Shown piece by piece: positions 17,688 through 26,005 of a stretch of DNA of 64,000 nucleotides. The translations under genes and the position numbers were made by a program. The stretch's first letter is position 1. Each line of letters opens with the position of its first letter. The stretch lies in NCBI RefSeq assembly GCF_019139815.1, contig NZ_CP077079.1:682001-746000 (forward strand), read 5' to 3'. This stretch comes from Pseudomonas asgharzadehiana (GTDB taxonomy: Bacteria > Pseudomonadota > Gammaproteobacteria > Pseudomonadales > Pseudomonadaceae). Under the pieces are notes generated by a model. That model saw only the letters and a list, made by a program, of their open reading frames with translations, was not told where the DNA came from and ran no database searches.

Positions 17688-19350
17688 GTGTGGCCTCCAG
17701 CACTATCCGGCCACTGGAACACGCGGCAACGCCGTTGCGGTAGGCGAAATACAGCTTGCTGCGTTCGCGGTCGAAGCGCAGGTGCAGTTCGACCGTGTCG
17801 CCGGGGCGCACCAGTTGCTGAAACTTGAGCACTTCCATGCCGGCAAAGGTCGCGGGCAAATCAAGCAGTTGCCGGCCGAGGTTGACGGCCCATTCCACCT
17901 GCACCACGCCCGGCAGCACCGGGGTGGCCGGGAAGTGGCCGCTGAAATAGGCCAGGTCCGGCGGCACGCTCAACTGCAGGGTCCATTCGCCATTGGCCTC
18001 GACTTGCTCCAGTACTTCAGGCGCTTTCGGCCGAGGCGCCAACAGCAGCGCGGTCACCTCGGCCTGGGGCAGTTTGCCCTGGGCATTCAGCGGCAGTTGG
18101 CGCAGCAAACGCCAGCGACGCGGCAGCGCCAGGGCTTCGCAATGTTGGCTCAGGTGCTGACGCAGGGTCTGGGTGAGGCTGCGTCGGCCTTGATTGCGCA
18201 GGGCGTGCAGGCCGGCGGCGCTCAATACCACCAGGGCGCCGAGGGAGGCGCGACTTTCCTGGATCACGCCCAGGCGCGTTTCGGCGACCCAGGGGTGAGT
18301 CATCAACGCCTGTTCGAGCATGGGTAGGGAAATGCGTTTTTCTTCCAGCTTGACGATGCGATCCAGGCGGCCGAGCAGCTCGAAGCGGCCATCGGCATGA
18401 ATGCGCGCAGCGTCGGCGGTGTGTTCGATATGCCCGGCGGGCAGGTAGGGGGATGCGATGCGCAGGGCGCCGTCGGCATCCTGGCTCAACTGCACATCGG
18501 CAAACGGCTGCCAGGGTTGCGCGCCCTGGCGCCAGGCAATGCCGCCGGTTTCTGAGCTGCCGAGGATTTCCGTCGGCCATTGTTGCAAGCGATCGTAGAG
18601 GCTGCCGGCGGCCTCGGACGGCAGCGCGCCGCCGGAGGAAAACACCCGTGAAACCTGGCTCAACGCGGGCCAGTCGAGGTTGTCGCCCATGCGCTTGAGC
18701 AGCGCCGGGCTCGCCACCCAGGCGAACTGCGCATGCTCGCGGCTGGCGCGTTGCAAGTCTTCGGGGAAGGCCAGCTGCTTGCGCACAAAGGTGCGACCGG
18801 CACACAACGGCCACAGTACGCGGAACAGCAAACCGTAGATGTGCTGGGTGGCGACACTGCCGATGATGCACGCATCCTTGAGATCGGCGCCCCACAGCGC
18901 CTCAAGGGCTTGGACTTCGTTGGCCAACTGACGCAGGGTTTTATCGATGCGCTTGGGCTCGCCGCTGGAGCCGGAGGTGCACAGGCTCAGTTGGCAGGTA
19001 TCGAGGCTGAGGGCGGCAGGGCTCAAGGGGGCTTGGTAGAGCGCGTCCAGGTCCGCCGCTTCAGTCAGCCAGGCGTCGACGGCATCGGCCCAGCGTTGGC
19101 GGGTTTGCGGTTGCAGGTCGGCGGGTAGCAGCACGCTGACTCCGGCACGCCAGGCCCCCAGCAGGGCGATCGCCAGGCTGCCGGCATCTTCCAGGTACAC
19201 GGCCAGGCGTCGAATGCCGCGCGCTTGCAGGCCGGCCGCCAGGCTCAGGGAATATTCCCACAGCTGGGCGTGATTCATCGCAGGTTCGGTCGTGACCCTG
19301 CGTTGTTGCAGCGGCTCAAGCAGCAGGTGCTCAAGTTTCAACCCATTCAT
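17680..19350 (-). CDS. Fused acyl-AMP ligase (ApeH-like) and hotdog dehydratase (ApeI-like)
   Basis: Residues 1 to about 450 are an AMP-binding ligase with the phosphate-binding loop [15 protein letters not shown] and the hinge-region segment [17 protein letters not shown]. Roughly the last 105 residues are a FabA/FabZ-like hotdog with [20 protein letters not shown], matching the catalytic-His segment of dehydratases. The ligase would activate the aromatic acid and load it on an ACP; the dehydratase would partner ApeP. These two activities are separate proteins (ApeH, ApeI) in the best-studied clusters. The ATG at 19350 gives an ATGA overlap with the upstream membrane gene. Confidence 0.85.
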   Translation of the reverse strand: MNGLKLEHLLLEPLQQRRVTTEPAMNHAQLWEYSLSLAAGLQARGIRRLAVYLEDAGSLAIALLGAWRAGVSVLLPADLQPQTRQRWADAVDAWLTEAADLDALYQAPLSPAALSLDTCQLSLCTSGSSGEPKRIDKTLRQLANEVQALEALWGADLKDACIIGSVATQHIYGLLFRVLWPLCAGRTFVRKQLAFPEDLQRASREHAQFAWVASPALLKRMGDNLDWPALSQVSRVFSSGGALPSEAAGSLYDRLQQWPTEILGSSETGGIAWRQGAQPWQPFADVQLSQDADGALRIASPYLPAGHIEHTADAARIHADGRFELLGRLDRIVKLEEKRISLPMLEQALMTHPWVAETRLGVIQESRASLGALVVLSAAGLHALRNQGRRSLTQTLRQHLSQHCEALALPRRWRLLRQLPLNAQGKLPQAEVTALLLAPRPKAPEVLEQVEANGEWTLQLSVPPDLAYFSGHFPATPVLPGVVQVEWAVNLGRQLLDLPATFAGMEVLKFQQLVRPGDTVELHLRFDRERSKLYFAYRNGVAACSSGRIVLEATHA

Positions 19351-19892
19351 ACGCGGCCTCGAACCCTTTGTCGTACCAGCCATTCCACGGCAAACAACAG
19401 CCCCATCAGCCCGTAGGCGATCAAGCCGTTGTACAACGTCCACCAGCTCAGCGGCGCCCACAGGGTGAGGGCGGCGGCGAGCAGGCCATTGCACAGAAAA
19501 AATACACTCCACACCACGGTGACCTGGCGCGTATACACCACCGCATTCGCAGGCAGGTCCGGTTCAGTCATGCGTGCCAGGCGCTCGACCATCGGCGGGC
19601 CGTATTTCAGGCTCAGGCCAAACAGCGCCAGCATGAACGCACTGACCAGGCTCGGGTACCAGCGCAGCAAGTACGGGTTATCGAACCAGGCCAGCAACAG
19701 GCAGAACACGATCACCGCCAGCGCCATCCAGCGGCTGCCGGGGCGGCGCGTACCCGTGAAGGCGCGCAGCAGCCACAGGCCGCCCAACAGCAGGCCGAAT
19801 TGCCAGGGTGCAAAATGTTCGGTGCCGTAATACACCGCAAAGGGGTACAGCAGCCCCGCCAACAACAGGCCAAGGCCGATCAGCCGGCTCAT
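19347..19892 (-). CDS. apeG: Small polytopic inner-membrane protein of the APE cluster (ApeG-like, COG4648 type)
   Basis: This 181-residue protein has about five hydrophobic segments, including LGLLLAGLLYPFAVYYG, WMALAVIVFCLLLAWF, VTVVWSVFFLCNGLLAAALT and the C-terminal GLMGLLFAVEWLVRQR. No catalytic motif is visible. Such a membrane protein sits between the ACP and ligase genes in APE clusters generally, and its role is unknown. It overlaps both neighbours by 4 bases, so it is surely co-translated with them. Confidence 0.8.
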   Translation of the reverse strand: MSRLIGLGLLLAGLLYPFAVYYGTEHFAPWQFGLLLGGLWLLRAFTGTRRPGSRWMALAVIVFCLLLAWFDNPYLLRWYPSLVSAFMLALFGLSLKYGPPMVERLARMTEPDLPANAVVYTRQVTVVWSVFFLCNGLLAAALTLWAPLSWWTLYNGLIAYGLMGLLFAVEWLVRQRVRGRV

Positions 19893-20143
19893 GCGGCGGG
19901 CTGGACCAGACGGTACACCGCCTCAACCACATCGTTGACAGTGCGCACCGCCTTGAACTCTTCGGCGGCGATTTTCTTGCCGGTCTGGCGCTTGATATGG
20001 TCGATCAGGTCGACAGCGTCGATGCTGTCGATTTCCAGGTCTTGATACAGGTTGGCGTCCAGAGTGACGCGTTCCGGGGGCAGTTCAAACAGTTCCACCA
20101 AGGCATCGCGCAGGGTGTTGAAAATATCGTCACGAGTTTGCAT
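19889..20143 (-). CDS. apeF: Acyl carrier protein (ApeF-like)
   Basis: This 84-residue acidic protein has the phosphopantetheine attachment Ser in DLEIDSIDAVDLIDHI. With the neighbouring ACP it carries the aryl starter and the growing polyene. Characterised clusters also use two ACPs, and their individual roles differ. It starts 10 bases after the previous ACP gene stop. Confidence 0.92.
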   Translation of the reverse strand: MQTRDDIFNTLRDALVELFELPPERVTLDANLYQDLEIDSIDAVDLIDHIKRQTGKKIAAEEFKAVRTVNDVVEAVYRLVQPAA

Positions 20144-20152
20144 GGTCCGGTC

Positions 20153-20422
20153 TCAAGCTGCCTGTCTGGCTGTGACGAATGCCGCAAGGCTGGCCACATT
20201 GGTGAAGTGATTGCGCGTGTCTTTGGCGTCGGCATCGATTTTGATGCCGTACTTTTTCTGGATCGCCAGGCCCAATTCCAGGGCGTCTACCGAATCCAGG
20301 CCCAGGCCTTCGCCGAACAGGGTTTGGTCGCTACCGATGTCGTCGGGGTTGATATCTTCCAGGCCCAGGGCGTCGATAATCAGCGTTTTTATGTCGTGCT
20401 CAAGGCGGTGTTGGTCGCTCAT
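20153..20422 (-). CDS. apeE: Acyl carrier protein (ApeE-like)
   Basis: This 89-residue ACP has the attachment site GLGLDSVDALELGLAI. I chose the ATG at 20422 because AAGGAG lies at good spacing upstream (reading GGAGCTCGCCGAAGATG on the minus strand). The longer upstream frame is only the overlap with the acyltransferase gene. It forms a tandem ACP pair with the following gene. Confidence 0.92.
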   Translation of the reverse strand: MSDQHRLEHDIKTLIIDALGLEDINPDDIGSDQTLFGEGLGLDSVDALELGLAIQKKYGIKIDADAKDTRNHFTNVASLAAFVTARQAA

Positions 20423-21212
20423 CTTCGGCGAGCTCCTTAATAAAATAGTCATGCAGGTAATCGTTGAGCTTGCGTGAGGCCTGGGGTGCGGGTCCCAGTG
20501 TTGCAAACGCCTGTGGTTCTATATCGGCACCCACGCGCAAACTGAAATGAAAGCGGCGTTTGGGGATGCGATACCAGGGTTCGGCTTTGGTCAGCGTGGT
20601 GGGGCTTACTTTGATCACCACCGGGGTGATGAGTGTCGCACCTCGCAGTGCAATGGCGGCGGCACCGCGATGAAAGGCAGGCGCTGCGCCGGGTGTGGTG
20701 CGGGTGCCTTCCGGGAAAATGATCAAGGTCTGGCCTGCGCGCAGGGCGTCTGCGGCGGCGTCGAGCATGTCCGAGCTGCCGTCATTGCTGATGTAGCCGG
20801 CGTCGCGCACCGGGCCACGCATGAATGGGTTTTGGAACAGGCTCTGCTTGACCACGCAGTTGGTCTGGCGCATCAGGCCGATCAGGAACACGACGTCGAT
20901 CAGCGAAGGGTGGTTGGCGATGATCATCTGGCCGGGGCGACCGAGCTTTTCGGCGCCTTCGACGCTGTAGGTCAGCACGCCTGCGCGATACATCATGCGG
21001 ACAAAGAACCAGAACAGTTTGCTGATGGTATGGCGGGCACGGCGCTGATGTTTTTCTGCGCTGCCCGGCAGGCAACTTAGTAACGGAAAAATCAGCAAGC
21101 GCAGGCACAGCCCACCGAAGCCGAACAGCGTGAAGCTGGCGGCGGTGGCGAGCAGGCGCCAGTAGTAGGCATCCCGTGGCTTGCTGGTCAGGCCTTGCGT
21201 TGCCAGTTCCAT
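20400..21212 (-). CDS. 1-acyl-glycerol-3-phosphate acyltransferase-like protein (PlsC family)
   Basis: This 270-residue protein has an N-terminal hydrophobic helix (FTLFGFGGLCLRLLIF). It has the PlsC catalytic motif MIIANHPSLIDVVFLIG (N-H-x4-D, in place of the usual H-x4-D context) and the glycerol/phosphate-binding motif IIFPEGTRTTPG. It probably attaches an acyl or polyene chain to a lipid acceptor. The ATG at 21212 with GGAAGAA upstream gives a 25-base overlap with the ketosynthase-like gene. Confidence 0.87.
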   Translation of the reverse strand: MELATQGLTSKPRDAYYWRLLATAASFTLFGFGGLCLRLLIFPLLSCLPGSAEKHQRRARHTISKLFWFFVRMMYRAGVLTYSVEGAEKLGRPGQMIIANHPSLIDVVFLIGLMRQTNCVVKQSLFQNPFMRGPVRDAGYISNDGSSDMLDAAADALRAGQTLIIFPEGTRTTPGAAPAFHRGAAAIALRGATLITPVVIKVSPTTLTKAEPWYRIPKRRFHFSLRVGADIEPQAFATLGPAPQASRKLNDYLHDYFIKELAEDERPTPP

Positions 21213-21907
21213 ACGCGGTTCTTCCAGGCATGTTGGCAGGCGCCCTGTTCGGTGAGCAGGGTGCGCAGCAGGTTCAGGGCGTGGGGCCACTGGGTTCGAG
21301 TGGGTTGGACAGTGCCCGAGGTGAGTTCCAGTTGCCACTCGTCGCCTGGTGTCAGCAGCAAGCCAAGGGCGTAAGGGAACGGCACATCGACAATCCAGTT
21401 GGCGTAGGCCTCGGGGGGCTGTTCTTCGGTAATCACCAGCAACACCGCCGGCGTGCCTTCGTTGAGCAGCGCGGCAGCCTCAAGCACGCCGTGCTCCAGG
21501 CCGTCGCCGGCGGCGGCGAGGGCGGTCATTTCACTGGTTTCATCGCGCAGGATCGACCACAGGCCAATCACCGCGTTGTGCACCGACAGGCTGAACTGGG
21601 TCGGCGACAGCGGCTGGTCGTTGGCCAGGTCGCTGAGAATGTCGAGCGTGCGCGGGGTTTCACCATGCCGGGAAACAAACACCAACGGCAGGTCTTGCAG
21701 GCCCTCGGCCAGCGGCCAGCCCACGCTGAACGCCATGCGCGCCAGACGGCTCAGGCGCCGGCGCTGCATGGCCGGCAAAAACGACACGTCGGGCGAGGCT
21801 TCGCTGGCGGGCAGCAACACCGGGGCCCGACACCAGGCGTGCCAGTCGTCCGCACGCTCCAGGCCAGGGGCCCAGGCGCGCCATTGGGCGATGTTGAAGT
21901 TGATCAC
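21188..21907 (-). CDS. apeC: Ketosynthase-like chain-length-factor protein without catalytic Cys (ApeC-like), first gene of the APE operon
   Basis: This 239-residue protein matches only the N-terminal half of a ketoacyl synthase (MINFNIAQWRAWAPG, then LARMAFSVGWPLAEG and FSLSVHNAVIGLWSI). No Cys or His of the condensing triad is found where expected. In APE biosynthesis such a protein pairs with the ApeO ketosynthase and sets chain length. The start is a GTG at 21907. As the most upstream gene in the run, it is probably the first of the operon. Confidence 0.82.
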   Translation of the reverse strand: MINFNIAQWRAWAPGLERADDWHAWCRAPVLLPASEASPDVSFLPAMQRRRLSRLARMAFSVGWPLAEGLQDLPLVFVSRHGETPRTLDILSDLANDQPLSPTQFSLSVHNAVIGLWSILRDETSEMTALAAAGDGLEHGVLEAAALLNEGTPAVLLVITEEQPPEAYANWIVDVPFPYALGLLLTPGDEWQLELTSGTVQPTRTQWPHALNLLRTLLTEQGACQHAWKNRVWNWQRKA

Positions 21908-22234
21908 TGAGAAGTTATCCCGCCCCTGCGGGCTTCCATGTGCGGCTTTTGGCCCCGAATACCGGGACAGGGAGCAATCGCCGAATGGCGCGCATTATCC
22001 CGGTGCCGTGGGGTTCTAGCAAACTTTGGTAAATAATTGTTCACGGCTGATTACAAAATAGTGGGAGAGATTTACAGATTGTCCCCTAGCCGAGGTCGGC
22101 TTGGATTGTCGGACTATTCCTAATCACCTGTGCGTGGCCTGCCTTTGTTGCCGCAACGCATCGATGAACGAGGTAGCTAACAGGCGCTTTTGCCCTCTAC
22201 ACTCGGACAATTATTGATACACGGAGGTTTTTCC
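21908..22234. promoter_or_regulatory. Divergent intergenic region between APE operon and parA-like gene
   Basis: This 327-base non-coding stretch should hold the APE promoter (minus strand) and the parA promoter (plus strand). It contains a perfect inverted repeat AGCCGA-GG-TCGGCT at 22088-22101, a candidate regulator site, in a locally AT-rich context (22020-22075). ACGGAGG at 22221-22227 is the ribosome binding site for the ParA start at 22235. No regulator gene is encoded in the APE cluster itself. Confidence 0.5.
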
Positions 22235-23005
22235 ATGCGGCGTGTGGTGTTCAATCAGAAAGGCGGCGTGGGCAAGTCCAGCATCGCCTGCAACCTGGCG
22301 GCGGTCAGCGCCAGCGAAGGCTATCGAACCCTGTTGGTGGACCTCGATGCACAAGCCAACTCAACGCAGTACCTCACCGGGCTGACTGGCGATGATATCC
22401 CCATGGGGATCGCGGACTTTTTCAAGCAAACCCTGTCTTCCGGGCCGTTTTCGAAGAAGAACAAGGTGGATATCTACGAAACGCCGTTCGACAACCTGCA
22501 TGTGATTACCGCCACTGCCGAATTGGCTGATCTGCAGCCCAAGCTTGAGGCTAAGCACAAGATCAACAAGCTGAGAAAGCTGTTGGATGAACTGGGCGAG
22601 GATTACGACCGGATTTACCTGGATACGCCGCCAGCACTTAATTTTTATGCGGTTTCGGCGTTGATTGCCGCTGATCGCGTACTGATCCCCTTCGATTGCG
22701 ACAGCTTCTCGCGCCAAGCCCTCTACGGCCTGCTGGCGGAAATCGAAGAACTGAAGGACGACCACAACGAAGGCCTGGAAGTGGAAGGCATCGTGGTTAA
22801 CCAGTTCCAGGCTCGGGCAAGCCTGCCACAGCAGATATTGGACGAACTGATTGCCGAAGGGCTGCCGGTGCTGCCGGTGTACCTGGCCAGCTCGGTGCGC
22901 ATGCGCGAGTCGCACCAAGAGAGCAAACCGCTGATCCACTTGGACCCGCGACACAAGCTGACGCAGCAGTTTGTGGAATTGCATAACTTGCTGGAAAACG
23001 GCTGA
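22235..23005 (+). CDS. Orphan ParA/MinD-family ATPase
   Basis: This 256-residue protein has the deviant Walker A motif NQKGGVGKSSIACNLA near the N-terminus, the DLDAQANSTQYL motif and a Walker B-type YLDTPPAL. No parB-like gene or parS site lies next to it, so it is not an obvious plasmid or chromosome partition cassette. It may position another cargo. The ATG at 22235 follows ACGGAGG; a longer frame from 22190 lacks this support. Confidence 0.85.
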   Translation: MRRVVFNQKGGVGKSSIACNLAAVSASEGYRTLLVDLDAQANSTQYLTGLTGDDIPMGIADFFKQTLSSGPFSKKNKVDIYETPFDNLHVITATAELADLQPKLEAKHKINKLRKLLDELGEDYDRIYLDTPPALNFYAVSALIAADRVLIPFDCDSFSRQALYGLLAEIEELKDDHNEGLEVEGIVVNQFQARASLPQQILDELIAEGLPVLPVYLASSVRMRESHQESKPLIHLDPRHKLTQQFVELHNLLENG

Positions 23006-23027
23006 TTTTGCCGACGACACAAAAACT

Positions 23028-23116
23028 TGTGGGAGGGGGCTTGCTCCCGATAGCGGTGTATCAGTTTCGGATGGACTGACTGACCCATCGCTATCGGGAG
23101 CAAGCCCCCTCCCACA
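23028..23116. repeat. REP palindrome pair, perfect 28-base arms
   Basis: The arm starting TGTGGGAGGGGGCTTGCTCC (23028-23055) is exactly mirrored at 23089-23116, separated by 33 bases. It sits between the convergent parA-like and trxC genes and may also act as a bidirectional terminator. Confidence 0.9.
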
Positions 23117-23142
23117 CTGTCCGGTGGTGCTTTCCCGATCGG

Positions 23143-23577
23143 TTACACGCCCTGGCTACGCAACCAACTCATCAACTGCGGCAACGGAAACGCCCCGCTC
23201 TGGCGCGCCACTTCGCGGCCGTTCTTGAACAGAATCAAACTGGGGATCGAACGAATCCCCAATTGCCCCGACAACTGCTGGTTGGCCTCACTGTCGAGCT
23301 TGGCCAGTCGGCACTTGCCCGCAAGCTGCCCAGCCGCCTGTTCAAACACCGGCGCAAACGACTTGCACGGCCCGCACCAGTCGGCCCACACATCCACCAA
23401 CAGCGGCAGGTCGCCCTTGATCTGGCTGGCGTAGTCGCCTTGCTTAAGCTCAAACGGCTTGTTCAACAACACGGGTTGCTTGCAACGCCCGCACTTGGGC
23501 GTATCACCCAGGCGTTCGCCGGGGATGCGGTTGAGGCCGTTGCAATGGGGGCAGGGGATGACGAGAGGTTCGGACAT
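23143..23577 (-). CDS. trxC: Thioredoxin 2
   Basis: This 144-residue protein has an N-terminal zinc-binding extension with two CxxC pairs (CPHC and CGRC) and the thioredoxin active site WADWCGPCKSF. TrxC reduces cytosolic disulfides and belongs to the oxidative stress response in related bacteria. Its length and the two zinc pairs distinguish it from TrxA. Confidence 0.95.
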   Translation of the reverse strand: MSEPLVIPCPHCNGLNRIPGERLGDTPKCGRCKQPVLLNKPFELKQGDYASQIKGDLPLLVDVWADWCGPCKSFAPVFEQAAGQLAGKCRLAKLDSEANQQLSGQLGIRSIPSLILFKNGREVARQSGAFPLPQLMSWLRSQGV

Positions 23578-23743
23578 GGGGGCTCCTTGGTTTGGCCAAT
23601 GGGATCTATCTGGAGCCAGGCCTTGGATTTATCAAGGAGACGAGTGGGCGACTTATTCGCTCATAGTTTGCTCATGCTAGTGAAGGCCCCGCTATCTAGT
23701 CTGTTGGAGTCTGTTCCGTTTTGTGCCATCGGTCTGTTTGCAG

Positions 23744-23791
23744 CTATAGCAAATTGAGATATTCGAGGTACAGGTCTAACCTCTATAGCAA
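23744..23791. promoter_or_regulatory. Direct and inverted repeats upstream of the higBA-type pair
   Basis: CTATAGCAA occurs at 23744-23752 and again at 23783-23791. Between them an inverted repeat GAGGT-(9)-ACCTC spans 23765-23783. Antitoxins of this type usually repress their own promoter through such repeats, so this is a candidate HigA operator. The rest of 23578-23811 shows no gene I can support. Confidence 0.4.
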
Positions 23792-23811
23792 GATGCGATA
23801 AGGACAGTGAA

Positions 23812-24090
23812 AAAAAGATTTGGGAAGCAAAGGAAAAGTGGCCGCGCTCAGCAACGGCTTTGGATCAGTGGTATCGCTTGATCAGGCGCAACTCCCCCAA
23901 AGACTTCGCGTCGATGAAAACCATGTTCCCTGCCACGGATAAGGTCGGAAAGTTTCATGTGTTTGATATCGGAGGTAACAAGCTGAGATTGATTGCTTGC
24001 GTGGCCTATCAGGTGCAGCGCGTCTATATCAAGCAGCTGCTTGATCATCGTGATTATGAGAAAGATAAGTGGAAGGAAAAAACCAGATGA
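23812..24090 (+). pseudogene. HigB-type mRNA interferase toxin with disrupted 5' end
   Basis: The reading frame encodes KKIWEAKEKWPRSATALDQW and then MKTMFPATDKVG and FDIGGNKLRLIACVAYQ, the conserved body of the HigB family (ribosome-dependent mRNA cleavage). No ATG or GTG lies in this frame between the stop at 23755-23757 and the conserved body; the first possible start is a TTG at 23860, which would delete the first helix. A GTG at 23807 is in the next frame, separated by an A7 run (23810-23816). The toxin is either inactive, made from an unusual start, or produced by slippage. It overlaps the antitoxin gene by ATGA. Confidence 0.65.
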
Positions 24091-24491
24091 GCGCGCTTAT
24101 GCGAGTGGCGGCAGAGCACTGGCAATACGTTTCGCCCGTGCTGCGCAAACCAGAAAACGAGGCGGCCTACGACGCCCTGGTGTGCGGCTTGGACGAGTTA
24201 CTGAGCCTGGTCGGTGAAGATGAAAACAGCCCTCTGATGAGCTTGGTGGATATCCTCAGCGACTGGATCGAAGCCTACGATCATAAGCATCGCCCTATGC
24301 CCGAGGCCAGCGGTGTAGACGTGTTGCGCTACATGATGCGTGAGCACAACCTCACCCAAAGCGATCTGCCGGGCGTGGGTGCCCAATCGGTTGTTTCTGA
24401 AGTATTGAGCGGAAAGCGCCAGCTCAACGTGCGGCAAATTCGTTGGCTGGCTGAGCGCTTTGGAGTTTCGGTTGAAACCTTCATTCGGTGA
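24087..24491 (+). CDS. HigA-type antitoxin, XRE helix-turn-helix
   Basis: This 134-residue protein has an N-terminal helical toxin-neutralising region (DALVCGLDELLSLVGEDENS) and a C-terminal HTH (LRYMMREHNLTQSDLPGVGA, then LAERFGVSVETFI). The ATG at 24087 overlaps the toxin stop (ATGA), the coupling usual in toxin-first higBA operons. It appears intact although the toxin 5' end is damaged. It ends two bases before the convergent selO stop. Confidence 0.85.
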   Translation: MSALMRVAAEHWQYVSPVLRKPENEAAYDALVCGLDELLSLVGEDENSPLMSLVDILSDWIEAYDHKHRPMPEASGVDVLRYMMREHNLTQSDLPGVGAQSVVSEVLSGKRQLNVRQIRWLAERFGVSVETFIR

Positions 24492-24493
24492 CA

Positions 24494-25996
<1,503 letters not shown>

Positions 25997-26005
25997 CTAG
26001 ATGCG

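Noticed and set aside
22190..23005. Plasmid-type partition locus around the ParA-like gene
   Set aside because: No ParB-like gene or parS-like repeat array is adjacent; the neighbours are trxC and the APE operon.
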